Program-made: the position numbers and the translations under genes | Origin: CAVPFA01 sp963703655 | GTDB lineage: Bacteria; Actinomycetota; Acidimicrobiia; Acidimicrobiales; Bog-793 | Direction: 5' to 3' | Assembly (NCBI GenBank): GCA_963703655.1 | Contig: CAVPFA010000003.1 | Coordinates: forward strand, 1,054,001-1,118,000 | DNA length: 64,000 bases | The notes under the pieces: model-generated | The model's input: the letters and a program-made list of their open reading frames with translations, nothing else | Told to the model about the DNA's origin: nothing | Database searches by the model: none | Shown here: positions 44,735-55,357 of the stretch, piece by piece | Layout of the letters: the number at the start of each line of letters is the position of its first letter | How positions within the stretch are numbered: position 1 is the stretch's first letter

Positions 44735-47431
44735 ATGACCGGACGAGACAGCTTCGGTGCCGAGTCCACGCTGGACGTGGGTGACCTGCGCTACAGCATC
44801 CATCGCCTGGCGGCGCTAGAGGGCACGGCCGACCTCGGGCTGGTCCCGTACTCGATCAAGCTCCTCCTCGAGAACCTGCTGCGCCACGAGGACGGCGTGA
44901 GCGTGGAGGCGGGAGATGTGGAGGCTTTGGCGCGATTCGCGAGCGGGGACGCCGGCGACCGTGAGATCGCGTATTCGCCGGCCCGGATCCTCCTGCAGGA
45001 CTTCACCGGCGTGCCGTGTGTGGTCGACCTCGCGGCCATGCGAGACGCCATCGGACCGCTCGGCGGGAGCGCGGGCCGGATCAACCCGCTGGTGCCAGTC
45101 GACCTCGTCATCGACCATTCCGTCGTCGCGGACGTCTACGGGCGAGTCGACGCCCTGCAGGTGAACACGGACCTGGAGTACGAGCGCAACTCCGAGCGCT
45201 ACCGGTTCCTCCGCTGGGGCCAGCAGGCCTTCGCCAATTTCCGCGTCGTCCCTCCCGGCACGGGCATCTGCCACCAGTTCAACCTCGAGTACCTGAGCAG
45301 CGTCGTGTTCACCGACGCCGCCGGCGCCGCCTATCCCGACACCGTCGTCGGCACCGACTCGCATACGCCGATGGTGAACGGCCTCGGCGTGCTCGCCTGG
45401 GGCGTCGGAGGCATCGAGGCGGAGGCAGCCATGCTCGGCCAGCCGATCTCGATGCTCGTGCCGCCGGTGGTCGGCCTGCGCCTGTCCGGTGAGCTCCCGG
45501 AGGGTACGACGGCGACCGACCTCGTCCTCACCGTTGCCGAGCTGCTGCGGCGCCACGGCGTCGTCGGCAAGTTCGTCGAGTGCTACGGGCCGGGCGTGGC
45601 GGAGGTGCCGCTCGAGAACCGGGCGACCATCGGCAACATGTCCCCGGAGTACGGCTCGACCGTCACGATCTTCCCGATCGACGCCGAGACGCTCCGCTAT
45701 CTGCGCCTCACGGGCCGCTCCGAGGAGCGGTGCGCGCTGGTGGAGGCCTACGCCAAGGAACAGGGGCTGTGGCACGACGCCACGCTCGAGCCGGCATATT
45801 CCGAACGGATCGAGCTCGACCTGTCGACTATCGAACCGAACCTCGCCGGCCCGTCTCGCCCTCAGGACCGCATCCCGCTGCGGAGGGCCAAGGCGATGTT
45901 CGCCGAGGCGCTGCCGCGGTCGCTGCCGAGCGGCGCTGCGGCGCAGCCCGACCCGGGTGCCGCCGCCGGGTCCGGGCGCGTGGAGGTACGCCTCGCCGAC
46001 GGGCGTGAGTTCGCCCTCGAGCACGGCCACGTCGTAATCGCGGCGATCACGAGCTGCACGAACACCTCGAACCCACAGGTGATGATCGGTGCGGGCCTCG
46101 TCGCGAAGAAGGCCGTCGAGCTCGGGCTGGCATCCAAGCCCTGGGTGAAGACGAGCCTCGCGCCGGGCTCTCGTGTCGTCATGGACTACCTCGCCCAGGC
46201 CGGGCTGGTGCCATATCTCGACAAGCTCGGCTTCGACCTCGTGGGCTTCGGCTGCACGACCTGCATCGGCAACTCCGGGCCGCTGCTGCCTGAGATCTCG
46301 CAAGCCATCAACTCCCATGGACTGGCGTGCGCCGCGGTGCTCTCGGGCAATCGCAACTTCGAGGGAAGGATCCATCCAGACGTCCGGATGAACTACCTGG
46401 CCTCGCCGCCGCTCGTGGTCGCGTATGCGCTCGCGGGCACGATGAACTTCGATCCCGCCACCGAGCCCCTCGGTGTCTCGGCGGACGGCCGGCCCGTCAT
46501 GCTGGCTGACCTCTGGCCCTCCTCCCAGGAGGTCGCCGAGGTGCTCGAGCATGCCGTTGGAGCCGAGATGTTCCGCGCCGAGTACGCGAACGCCACCGCC
46601 GGCGACGACCGGTGGCTGTCGCTCGAGGTCCCGGTCGGCGAGCAGTACGCCTGGGACGAGCGGTCGACGTACGTGCGGAGACCGCCGTTTCTCGAAGGCA
46701 CGAAGGCCGAGCCGATACCGCTCACCGACGTCAGCGGCGCCAGGGTGCTGGCGGTCCTCGGCGACAGCGTCACGACCGACCACATCTCGCCGGCGGGGTC
46801 GATCCGGCCTTCGAGCCCGGCGGGGCTGTGGCTGCAGGATCACGGCGTTGAGGTGGGCGAGTTCAACTCGTACGGGGCGCGCCGGGGCAATCACGAGGTC
46901 ATGATCCGGGGCACCTTCGCCAACCCCCGCATCCGTAACCGCCTCGTGCCCGATACCGAGGGCGGCGTCACGGTCCACCTCCCCGACGGCGAACAGACGA
47001 CCATCTTCGACGCCGCCGTCCGATACCAGTCCGAAGGCGTGCCGCTCGTCGTCATCGCCGGCAAGGAGTACGGGTCGGGCTCGTCACGTGACTGGGCGGC
47101 GAAAGGCCCGGCGCTGCTGGGAATTCGCGCCGTGCTCGCCGAGAGCTACGAGCGGATCCACCGGTCGAATCTCATCGGAATGGGCGTGCTCCCCCTGCAG
47201 TTCTCCCCCGGCGAGAGCGCGGCTTCGCTCGGCCTGTCGGGCCGTGAGTCGTTCGACATCACCGGGCTGTCGGGCGCCTCGCTGGCGGAGCTAGTCGGGC
47301 GGCGGGTCACGATCGCGGCCGATGGCCGCGTGTTCGAAGCGGTGCTGCGCGTCGACACGCCCGGCGAGGCTCAGTACCTGTGGCACGGCGGCATCCTGCC
47401 CTTCGTCGTGAGGGCGCTCGCCAGGCAATGA
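44735..47431 (+). CDS. acnA: Aconitate hydratase
   Basis: TCA-cycle enzyme isomerising citrate and isocitrate. 898 residues of the AcnA/IRP type. Fe-S ligands are C441 (SCTNTSN) and C507/C510 (GFGCTTCIGNSGPL). VGTDSHTPMVNGLGVLAWG and the C-terminal swivel domain (GDSVTTDHISPAGSI, GKEYGSGSSRDWAAKGP, GIRAVLAESYERIHRSNLIGMG) are all present. ATG 44735, 25 bases after marR and on the same strand. In some actinobacteria acn is followed by a tetR gene; here it converges with ccdA. gltA for the preceding TCA step is at 60703. Confidence 0.98.
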   Translation: MTGRDSFGAESTLDVGDLRYSIHRLAALEGTADLGLVPYSIKLLLENLLRHEDGVSVEAGDVEALARFASGDAGDREIAYSPARILLQDFTGVPCVVDLAAMRDAIGPLGGSAGRINPLVPVDLVIDHSVVADVYGRVDALQVNTDLEYERNSERYRFLRWGQQAFANFRVVPPGTGICHQFNLEYLSSVVFTDAAGAAYPDTVVGTDSHTPMVNGLGVLAWGVGGIEAEAAMLGQPISMLVPPVVGLRLSGELPEGTTATDLVLTVAELLRRHGVVGKFVECYGPGVAEVPLENRATIGNMSPEYGSTVTIFPIDAETLRYLRLTGRSEERCALVEAYAKEQGLWHDATLEPAYSERIELDLSTIEPNLAGPSRPQDRIPLRRAKAMFAEALPRSLPSGAAAQPDPGAAAGSGRVEVRLADGREFALEHGHVVIAAITSCTNTSNPQVMIGAGLVAKKAVELGLASKPWVKTSLAPGSRVVMDYLAQAGLVPYLDKLGFDLVGFGCTTCIGNSGPLLPEISQAINSHGLACAAVLSGNRNFEGRIHPDVRMNYLASPPLVVAYALAGTMNFDPATEPLGVSADGRPVMLADLWPSSQEVAEVLEHAVGAEMFRAEYANATAGDDRWLSLEVPVGEQYAWDERSTYVRRPPFLEGTKAEPIPLTDVSGARVLAVLGDSVTTDHISPAGSIRPSSPAGLWLQDHGVEVGEFNSYGARRGNHEVMIRGTFANPRIRNRLVPDTEGGVTVHLPDGEQTTIFDAAVRYQSEGVPLVVIAGKEYGSGSSRDWAAKGPALLGIRAVLAESYERIHRSNLIGMGVLPLQFSPGESAASLGLSGRESFDITGLSGASLAELVGRRVTIAADGRVFEAVLRVDTPGEAQYLWHGGILPFVVRALARQ

Positions 47432-47439
47432 GGTGGGCA

Positions 47440-48192
47440 TCAGCCGGCCGTGACCAGCCGGCCGAGCCCGATCGCACGCATGAGCGACTCGAGCTCGCTC
47501 GTCACCCACGTCAGCTTGTCGACGAAAAGCAGCACGCCGAAGGCACCCATTACGACGACCGAGAAAAGCGTGATGGCCCGCGAATGGCGGCGGACGAACA
47601 ACACCATCCCCGACAGCCGGCCCAGTGCCAGGCCGACGACGAGAAACGGGATCCCCAGCCCCAACGAGTACACCCCCAGCAGGACCGCTCCCTCCCCCGC
47701 CGACCCCGACGTCGCGGCGACCGCGCTCACAGAGGCGAGGATCGGTCCGAGACACGGCTGCCACCCGAACCCGAACGCGGCGCCCGCGACCGGTGCGGCA
47801 AACGGCCCGAGACGGTCGAGGTTCGGATGGAACCGAGCCTCTCGATACCAACCGGGCCGATTCAGCACCATCGAGCCCGCAAGGAACAGCGCCATCGCGA
47901 TGACCACCGCTCCGGAGATCCGCAGGAGCAGCTCCTTGTCGCGGAAGACCGCGCTCCCGATCGTCGTCGCAGTGATGCCGAGGAGCACGAACACCACGGT
48001 GAAGCCGGCCACGAACGAGGTCGTGTCACGCGCGATCCGGAGCAGGTGATGGCGCGATCCCTGCTGAGGGTCGGTGAGGTCGAGGCCGGTTACGACCGAG
48101 AGGTAACCGGGGACGATCGGCAGAACGCAGGGAGACACGAAGGACGCGACGCCTCCGCCGAATGCCGCGACGTAGCTCACCGTGTTCGTCAT
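47440..48192 (-). CDS. ccdA: Cytochrome c biogenesis protein CcdA
   Basis: Membrane thiol-electron carrier that passes reducing power from thioredoxin to extracytoplasmic proteins. 250 residues with six hydrophobic helices. The two redox cysteines are in FVSPCVLPIVPGYLS and FGWQPCLGPILASV. ATG 48192; an upstream open frame is not coding. No ResA, ResB or ResC gene is adjacent. It converges with acnA, 8 bases between stops. Confidence 0.93.
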   Translation of the reverse strand: MTNTVSYVAAFGGGVASFVSPCVLPIVPGYLSVVTGLDLTDPQQGSRHHLLRIARDTTSFVAGFTVVFVLLGITATTIGSAVFRDKELLLRISGAVVIAMALFLAGSMVLNRPGWYREARFHPNLDRLGPFAAPVAGAAFGFGWQPCLGPILASVSAVAATSGSAGEGAVLLGVYSLGLGIPFLVVGLALGRLSGMVLFVRRHSRAITLFSVVVMGAFGVLLFVDKLTWVTSELESLMRAIGLGRLVTAG

Positions 48193-48286
48193 TGTCGCCC
48201 TGAAGTCTGCCCCACCCGTGCCCGTCGGAGGCCTGCGAGGCGAGGGTCCTTGCCTTTCGGGGCGGTGGTTGGCATTGTCGTCACAG

Positions 48287-48547
48287 ATGGCCTTGACCGA
48301 ACGGGAACGCAGAGTGCTCGACGTCGAGCGGGACTGGTGGCTGGCCTCAGCGTCCAAGCGGCAGGCGATCCACGAACGCCTGGGGCTTTCGACGGGCGTG
48401 TACTACGGGGTTCTGCGGCGCCTGGCCGACTCACCCGAGGCGTTCGCGTACGACCCGCTCGTGATCCATCGCTTGCGGCGGCGACTAGTGCGGCGGCGGC
48501 GCGACCGCTTCGAGAGCGACCCCGAGCTCGAGCTCCGTCCCCGTTGA
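48287..48547 (+). CDS. DUF3263-family small protein
   Basis: 86 residues: LTERERRVLDVERDWWLASASKRQAIHERLGLS followed by YYGVLRRLADSPEAFAYDPLVIHRLRRRL and an Arg-rich tail. This is the actinobacterial DUF3263 pattern, a helix-turn-helix-like, probably DNA-binding protein of unknown role. ATG 48287. The otsB gene follows 65 bases downstream. Confidence 0.88.
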   Translation: MALTERERRVLDVERDWWLASASKRQAIHERLGLSTGVYYGVLRRLADSPEAFAYDPLVIHRLRRRLVRRRRDRFESDPELELRPR

Positions 48548-48612
48548 GCGACCGCGCCGGGGGCTGTCCCAGCTCGTCGACGAGGGACCGCCGCAATGCG
48601 CGCGAGACACCG

Positions 48613-49443
48613 GTGCACAGGCTGACGCCGGCCGAGTCGTCCGCTCTCGAGCTCCTCGCCGAAGTCCCAGAGCGCACGGGGCTCTGCTGCGACTTCGACG
48701 GAACTATCGCCCCGATCGTCGCCGATCCGCAAGCCGCCCGCCCCGCCCCCGGCGCCGTCGCCGCCCTCCACGGCCTTGCTCGCGACCTGGCCGTCGTCGC
48801 GGCCGTCTCGGGCCGGCCGGCCGCTTTCCTCGCCGAACGCCTCGAGCTCGCCCGCTACCGGTCCCCGCTTCTCGCCATCGGTCTGCACGGGCTCGAGGAG
48901 TGGCTCCCGGGCGGCTCGATCAGGGCGCGGGTGGACGCCGCAAGCTGGCGGCCGGCGATCGAGGCCGTTCGTGACCAGCTGCTCGCGGCCGTCCCGGCCG
49001 GCGTCCGGGTCGAGGACAAGGGCTTCGGAGTCACGGTCCACTGGCGCTCCCTGAGGGCCTCGGGGGCCGAGCTCGAGGCCATCGCAACGGACGTCACCGA
49101 GGTCGCGCGGTCGATCGCGGCCGAGCACGGTCTGTTGGCCCTGCCCGGCAAATCGAGCGTGGAGCTCGCTCCCCCGCTCGGGGTCGACAAGGGAACGGTC
49201 GTGAGGGAGCTGTGCGGGGGGCTGGAAAGAGCTGGGTTTCTCGGCGACGACGCCGGCGACCTGCTCGCCTTCCGTGCCCTCGACGACCTCAGGGCCCGGT
49301 CGGGACTGCGCCCGCTCAAGGTCGCGGTCACCGGGGCCGAGGTGCCTCGAGCCCTTATCGAGGAGGCCGATCTCGTCCTCGACGGTCCCGTCGCTGCGGT
49401 CCGTTTCCTCGTCGAGCTCGCTGCGCGCCTGCGGTCCTCCTAG
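48613..49443 (+). CDS. otsB: Trehalose-6-phosphate phosphatase
   Basis: Removes phosphate from trehalose-6-phosphate. 276 residues with HAD motif I LCCDFDGTIAPIV, motif II in VAAVSGRPAAFLAE, and motif IV in GDDAGDLLAFRAL. IGLHGLEEW and SSVELAPPLGVDKG are typical of OtsB. GTG 48613 is chosen because conserved sequence begins soon after. It converges with otsA, 13 bases between stops. Confidence 0.94.
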   Translation: MHRLTPAESSALELLAEVPERTGLCCDFDGTIAPIVADPQAARPAPGAVAALHGLARDLAVVAAVSGRPAAFLAERLELARYRSPLLAIGLHGLEEWLPGGSIRARVDAASWRPAIEAVRDQLLAAVPAGVRVEDKGFGVTVHWRSLRASGAELEAIATDVTEVARSIAAEHGLLALPGKSSVELAPPLGVDKGTVVRELCGGLERAGFLGDDAGDLLAFRALDDLRARSGLRPLKVAVTGAEVPRALIEEADLVLDGPVAAVRFLVELAARLRSS

Positions 49444-49456
49444 GCGCACGCCCGTC

Positions 49457-50884
49457 TCAGGCGCGCACCTCGGGCTGCCAGGGAACTCGGGCCGCATCGC
49501 GGACCTCGGTCAGCCAGTCCGCCGGCGTCCGTGAGCGAGCCCGGCGCCGCAGTTCGCGAGCCCGTGCGCGCCGGTCCTCGGAGCTCATGGCCAGACCGGT
49601 CGCGAGCGCAGCGGCCGTGCCGGTCACGTCGAACGGGTTGACGCCGACGGCCAGGTCTCCGAGCTCGTCGTAAGCGCCGGCCTCGCGCGACAGCGCGAGC
49701 ACGCCGTCTTGCTCGTTGAGGGCCGGCCCTTCCTTCGCGACAAGGTTGAGCCCGTCGCGAACCGGGTTGACGAGGAGAAGGTCGTAGCGTTTGAGGGCGG
49801 CGACGGTGGCCGCGAAGTCGTCCTCGAGGTCGAGCACGACGGGCGTGTAGCCGGGCGCGCCCCAGCGGCCGTTCACCTGGTCCGCGACGTGCTCGACCTC
49901 GACGCGGTAGGCGAGGTACTCCGGCAGGGACTCGCGCGACGAGTAGACGCGTGCCAGGAAGACCAGGCGCCCTCGCCACTCGGGCGACGCCTCCAGCAGC
50001 TCGTCGAAGGCGAGAAAGCCGCGTATCAGGTTCTTCGACAGCTCGACCCGGTCGCTTCGCACCAAGAGCGTGCGGCCGTCGAGCTCCTCCTCGAGCCGCG
50101 ACAGGCGCGATCGGCACGCCTCGGTGGCCGCCACCTCGTCGAGCCTGGCCGCGTCCGCCCCGAGCGGGGCCACGAAGGTCGCCGGCGCCCCGACGCCGGT
50201 GGCCAAGGCGCAGCGAACGAAGGCGTCCCGCCACCGCGCCGTGTGGAAGCCGCAGGCGCCGTAGGAGGACATCGACTCCATCAGCTCGACGCGGGGCCCG
50301 TCGGGCAGCATCGCAAGGTCCTCCGGAGGGCAGAACGGCGTGTGGGTGAAGAACGTGGTCGCCACGTCGGGGCGCCGCTTGGCGAGGTGGCGGCCGACGA
50401 GAGCGAGGTGGTAGTCGTTCACGACCACGGTCGCGCCCGTCGCGGCTTCCTCTGCGATCGTGTCTGCAAATGCCTCGTTGAACTGGCAGTACAGTTCCCA
50501 GGCCTCGTGCCAGACACGGTCGAACCGTGGGCGGCGCGCATGGTCGAACAAGCCGTGGTGGAGGAACCACAGCGTGCCGTTGGAGATGACCTCGTAGGCG
50601 GCGCGCGCCACCTCGGGCGCCACTGCGACGGTCCGGAGCTGCAGCGACTCCTGCCCGGTCGCAACCGGGCCGGCCGATGCGTGCAGCCGGTCTCCTTCGC
50701 TCAGGGCCGCGGCGACCCACAGGGCCCCGCCATCGGAGGAGGACATTGGCACATCGGCGAGGGCGCCGCTCAGGCTCGGGGCGAGGCCGCCGGCGGCGGG
50801 GCGAGGCTCGACGGCTCCTCCCGGCCCGCTCTCGAGGGTGAAAGGTCCCCGGTTCGAGACCACGACGAGGCCGAACCCGGTCAT
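49457..50884 (-). CDS. otsA: Alpha,alpha-trehalose-phosphate synthase (GT20)
   Basis: Joins a nucleotide glucose and glucose-6-phosphate to form trehalose-6-phosphate. 475 residues. VVVSNRGPF at the N terminus, NDYHLALVGRHLAKRRPDV, FFTHTPFCPPEDLAML, FVAPLGADAARL, SDRVELSKNLIRGFLAFDELL and LLLVNPVRDGLNLVAKE. Its substrate loops match the OtsA family. ATG overlaps the gpgS stop by 4 bases, so the two are coupled. Confidence 0.95.
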   Translation of the reverse strand: MTGFGLVVVSNRGPFTLESGPGGAVEPRPAAGGLAPSLSGALADVPMSSSDGGALWVAAALSEGDRLHASAGPVATGQESLQLRTVAVAPEVARAAYEVISNGTLWFLHHGLFDHARRPRFDRVWHEAWELYCQFNEAFADTIAEEAATGATVVVNDYHLALVGRHLAKRRPDVATTFFTHTPFCPPEDLAMLPDGPRVELMESMSSYGACGFHTARWRDAFVRCALATGVGAPATFVAPLGADAARLDEVAATEACRSRLSRLEEELDGRTLLVRSDRVELSKNLIRGFLAFDELLEASPEWRGRLVFLARVYSSRESLPEYLAYRVEVEHVADQVNGRWGAPGYTPVVLDLEDDFAATVAALKRYDLLLVNPVRDGLNLVAKEGPALNEQDGVLALSREAGAYDELGDLAVGVNPFDVTGTAAALATGLAMSSEDRRARARELRRRARSRTPADWLTEVRDAARVPWQPEVRA

Positions 50885-51765
50885 TTCGCCCCGACGCCTG
50901 CTCTGCGGAGGGCGACGTCGAGGACGTCACGCGCCTGAGGGGCCAGCTCGTAGAGCGGCCGGTTGCGATGGGTTCGAACGTCGAGGTCGACCTGCGCGAC
51001 CGACGCCAGACCGTAGCGCCGCGAGATGTCGATGAGCATCGCGAGCTCCACCCCGTAGCCGGCGGCGAGCTCGACCCCGTCCAGGGCCTCCCGGCGGACG
51101 GCGACCTCGCCCGCAAGTGGCTGGGCGACACTTGAGAGCTCGGGAAAGAGAAGGGACAGGACCGGGCGAGCCACGAGCTCGGTGACGCGCCCGCCCCCGG
51201 TGGGGCTGTCCCCGAACGGTCGGCGGTAGCACCCCTTCACCAGCATCGTCTCGTGCCCGACGAGCAGCGGACCGAGGAGGCCGGTGACGAAATGGACCCC
51301 GAAAGGCTCGACGTCGGCATCGAGGAACACGACGATGTCCCCCTTTGTCGCGAGGAGTCCCCGACGCATCGCCTCGCCCTTGCCTGCGCCGGCAGGCTCG
51401 CCCTCGGCGCCGTTGCCGGCGGCGGCCTTCGGCACGCTCACGATCGTGGCGCCTGCGGCGAGGGCAACAGCGGCGGTTGCGTCGGTGGAACGGTCGTCGA
51501 CCACCAGCAACTCGTCGACCAGGCCTGGCCCCTCGACGAGCTCCCGACGCACCGCTTCGACGATGGGGCCGACGGTCGCCGCCTCGTCGCGAGCGGGAAT
51601 GCAGACCGATATGCGCCGGTCCCTCTTCATCGGGCGCAACTCGGATACCGGGAAGTCCCTGTGGTGGTAGGAGGCGATCGGCATCGTGAGGTCGGAGGCG
51701 GCGGGCATGGTCGGATGCCAGGTTAGGGCTCGCGCGACAAGAGCCCGCGCACCAATACGGGTCAT
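50881..51765 (-). CDS. gpgS: Glucosyl-3-phosphoglycerate synthase
   Basis: GT81 enzyme that transfers glucose to 3-phosphoglycerate, the first step to glucosylglycerate and methylglucose polysaccharides. 294 residues from ATG 51765. YHHRDFPVSELRP, SVCIPARDEAATVGPIV, LLVVDDRSTDATAAVA, the metal motif VFLDADVEPF, and RTHRNRPLYELAPQARDVL. An open frame upstream lacks family sequence. Position before otsA suggests a compatible-solute operon. Confidence 0.92.
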   Translation of the reverse strand: MTRIGARALVARALTWHPTMPAASDLTMPIASYHHRDFPVSELRPMKRDRRISVCIPARDEAATVGPIVEAVRRELVEGPGLVDELLVVDDRSTDATAAVALAAGATIVSVPKAAAGNGAEGEPAGAGKGEAMRRGLLATKGDIVVFLDADVEPFGVHFVTGLLGPLLVGHETMLVKGCYRRPFGDSPTGGGRVTELVARPVLSLLFPELSSVAQPLAGEVAVRREALDGVELAAGYGVELAMLIDISRRYGLASVAQVDLDVRTHRNRPLYELAPQARDVLDVALRRAGVGAK

Positions 51766-51965
51766 CGGTGGACCCCGCCCGCGCCGGCCTTGGCTCCCGG
51801 GCGGGGTTCTTTGAAGGCCTTTTGACGCGCGCCCCGGCCTTGGTCCACACTTGAGGCCAATCATCCAGAGCGGCCGAGGGATCGGGCCTGACGAAAGCCG
51901 CGACAACCAGCACGAGCCCTAGGGGGCGTGCCAGGTGCCAATGCCCGAACGATGAGGAGGCTCCG

Positions 51966-53219
51966 GTGGGTTTCGTCGTTGGGCTTGGCTGTCGGGAGTG
52001 CGCGCGCACGTACGCGCCAGAGGCGCTCCACGTGTGCGAATTCTGTTTCGGGCCGCTCGAGGTCGCGTACGACCTCGGAGCGCTCCGCCGGACCGTCACG
52101 CGCGAGCGGATCGAGGCCGGGCCGCCCAACATGTGGCGCTACGCGGACCTGCTGCCCGTCTCTGGCGAATCGCCCGTCAGCCTCGGCGCAGGATTCACGC
52201 CGCTCATCCGGGCCGACCGGCTCTCCGCCGAGCTCGGGCTCGGTGAGGTGTGGGTGAAGGACGACACCCGCAATCCGACGGGCTCCTTCAAAGACCGCGT
52301 AGTCGCCGTCGCTCTGACCAAGGCTCGCGAGCTCGGGTTCAAGGTCGCGGCGTGCGCGTCGACCGGCAACCTCGCCAACTCGGTGGCCGCTCACGCCGCG
52401 CGGGCAGGCATGGAGTCTTTCGTGTTCGTGCCGCGCGACCTGGAGGCGGTGAAGCTCATCACGACCGCGGTCTTCGGTGGGCACCTCGTGGCCGTCGACG
52501 GAAGCTACGACGAGGTGAACCGCCTATGCGCCGAGCTCGCGAACGAGTTCCCGTCCTGGGCCTTCGTCAATGTCAACGTCCGGCCCTACTACTCCGAAGG
52601 GTCCAAGACGTTGGCCTTCGAGGTCGCCGAGCAGCTCGGCTGGCGGCTCCCCGACCACGTCGTCGTCCCGGTTGCGTCGGGGAGCCAGCTCACCAAGATC
52701 GACAAGGGCTTTCGTGAGCTCGCTGAGCTGGGCCTCGTCGACGACGGCGAGGTCCGGATCTCCGGCGCACAGGCAAAGGGATGCGCTCCGGTCGCGACCG
52801 CCTTCGCCGAGGGCAGCGACCACGTGCGCCCGGTCAAGCCCGCGACGATCGCGAAATCGCTCGCGATCGGCAATCCGGCGGACGGCTGGTACGCCCTCGA
52901 GGTGGTCCGGAGGACCGGTGGCGCCCTGGCGGCGGTCACCGACGAGGAGATCGTCGATGGGATCCGTCTGCTCGCCCGCACCGAAGGGATCTTCGCCGAG
53001 ACCGCGGGCGGCGTGACAGTGGCGACGCTCGCCAAGCTGTCCGCCGCAGGTGTCGTCCGGTCCGACGAGCGCGTCGTCGTGTACGTCACCGGCAACGGGC
53101 TGAAGACCACCGAGGCGCTCGCCGGCACGGTCGGGCCCTCGGCGACCGTCGCGCCGACGCTCGAAGCCGTCGCAGAGCTGATCGACGGCGACGGCACCAT
53201 GAGAGCGGCCGCCCGGTGA
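51966..53219 (+). CDS. Threonine-synthase-like PLP enzyme with zinc-ribbon start
   Basis: 417-residue PLP enzyme of the threonine synthase group. An N-terminal zinc ribbon has cysteines in LGCRECARTY and LHVCEFCFGP. The PLP lysine is in RNPTGSFKDRVVAVAL, the loop is ACASTGNLANSVAAHAA, and VPVASGSQLTKIDKGF is the phosphate loop. It overlaps a MoaD/ThiS-like carrier gene (GTGA). A separate hom-linked thrC exists at 34116, so this copy may use the carrier thiocarboxylate to make a sulfur amino acid, by analogy to CysM-CysO. GTG 51966 with a GAGGAGG ribosome site. True threonine synthase activity is not excluded. Confidence 0.85.
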   Translation: MGFVVGLGCRECARTYAPEALHVCEFCFGPLEVAYDLGALRRTVTRERIEAGPPNMWRYADLLPVSGESPVSLGAGFTPLIRADRLSAELGLGEVWVKDDTRNPTGSFKDRVVAVALTKARELGFKVAACASTGNLANSVAAHAARAGMESFVFVPRDLEAVKLITTAVFGGHLVAVDGSYDEVNRLCAELANEFPSWAFVNVNVRPYYSEGSKTLAFEVAEQLGWRLPDHVVVPVASGSQLTKIDKGFRELAELGLVDDGEVRISGAQAKGCAPVATAFAEGSDHVRPVKPATIAKSLAIGNPADGWYALEVVRRTGGALAAVTDEEIVDGIRLLARTEGIFAETAGGVTVATLAKLSAAGVVRSDERVVVYVTGNGLKTTEALAGTVGPSATVAPTLEAVAELIDGDGTMRAAAR

Positions 53220-53491
53220 CCGTCAAGGTACGAGTTCCGACCCAGCTGCGGGCTCTGACCGGAGGCGCGGGCGAGCTCGAGATCGAAGCGGGCACAGTTC
53301 GCGAGGCAATCGAGGTGCTCGAACGGGACCATCCCGGGATGCAGGCGCGGCTGATGGACGAGCAGGGCGCCTTGCGGCGTTTCGTGAACCTGTTCGTCGC
53401 CGACGAGGACGTCCGCTTCCTCGAGGGCCTCGACACGGCTCTTCCGGCTGCCACCACGCTCTCGATCGTGCCGGCGGTCGCCGGCGGCTGA
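53216..53491 (+). CDS. MoaD/ThiS-family sulfur-carrier protein
   Basis: 91-residue ubiquitin-like protein: VKVRVPTQLRALTGGAGELEIEAGTVREAIEVL, a FVNLFVADEDVRFLEGLDT core, and an exposed C-terminal Gly-Gly (PAVAGG), the site of thiocarboxylate formation. Closest in style to CysO. It is coupled to the upstream PLP enzyme. No MoaE, ThiF/MoeZ or Mec gene is adjacent, so the activating enzyme must be elsewhere. Confidence 0.9.
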   Translation: MTVKVRVPTQLRALTGGAGELEIEAGTVREAIEVLERDHPGMQARLMDEQGALRRFVNLFVADEDVRFLEGLDTALPAATTLSIVPAVAGG

Positions 53492-53568
53492 CGCCGCCGG
53501 CAGGAACAGGGCTCCGACCTGGGTACCTTCGGGCACAGTTGCACGCCGGCCTCCGGCGTGGTTTGCTG

Positions 53569-53595
53569 TTAGCACTCGAACCATTAGAGTGCTAA
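53569..53595. promoter_or_regulatory. CIRCE operator
   Basis: TTAGCACTC-N9-GAGTGCTAA, an exact CIRCE inverted repeat, 40 bases before groEL. This is the HrcA repressor site for heat-shock control. HrcA itself is not in the window. Confidence 0.97.
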
Positions 53596-53635
53596 CGGTT
53601 ACGGAACCGTGCACCCCAAGGAGGACATCCCCGAA

Positions 53636-55261
<1,626 letters not shown>

Positions 55262-55292
55262 TCCCACCAGGGGCTCAGAGGAGTTTCTGACG

Positions 55293-55320
55293 ACGAGGGG
55301 CGCCGAGAGGCGCCCCTCGT
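55293..55320 (+). terminator. groL terminator hairpin
   Basis: Perfect 12-bp stem (ACGAGGGGCGCC / GGCGCCCCTCGT) with a GAGA tetraloop, 32 bases after the groL stop. Only two Ts follow, as often seen in actinobacteria. Confidence 0.8.
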
Positions 55321-55357
55321 TGCGGTCTGCCGTCGAGCCGTACCTAGACTCCGAGCC

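Noticed and set aside
44816..46978. 720-codon open frame antisense to acnA
   Set aside because: A shadow of GC-rich codon structure: the acnA frame has every family motif, while the antisense frame has no recognisable domain and an Arg/Asp/Val composition typical of such shadows.
47380..48612. Upstream extension of the otsB frame
   Set aside because: It runs antisense through ccdA; conserved OtsB sequence begins only after 48613.
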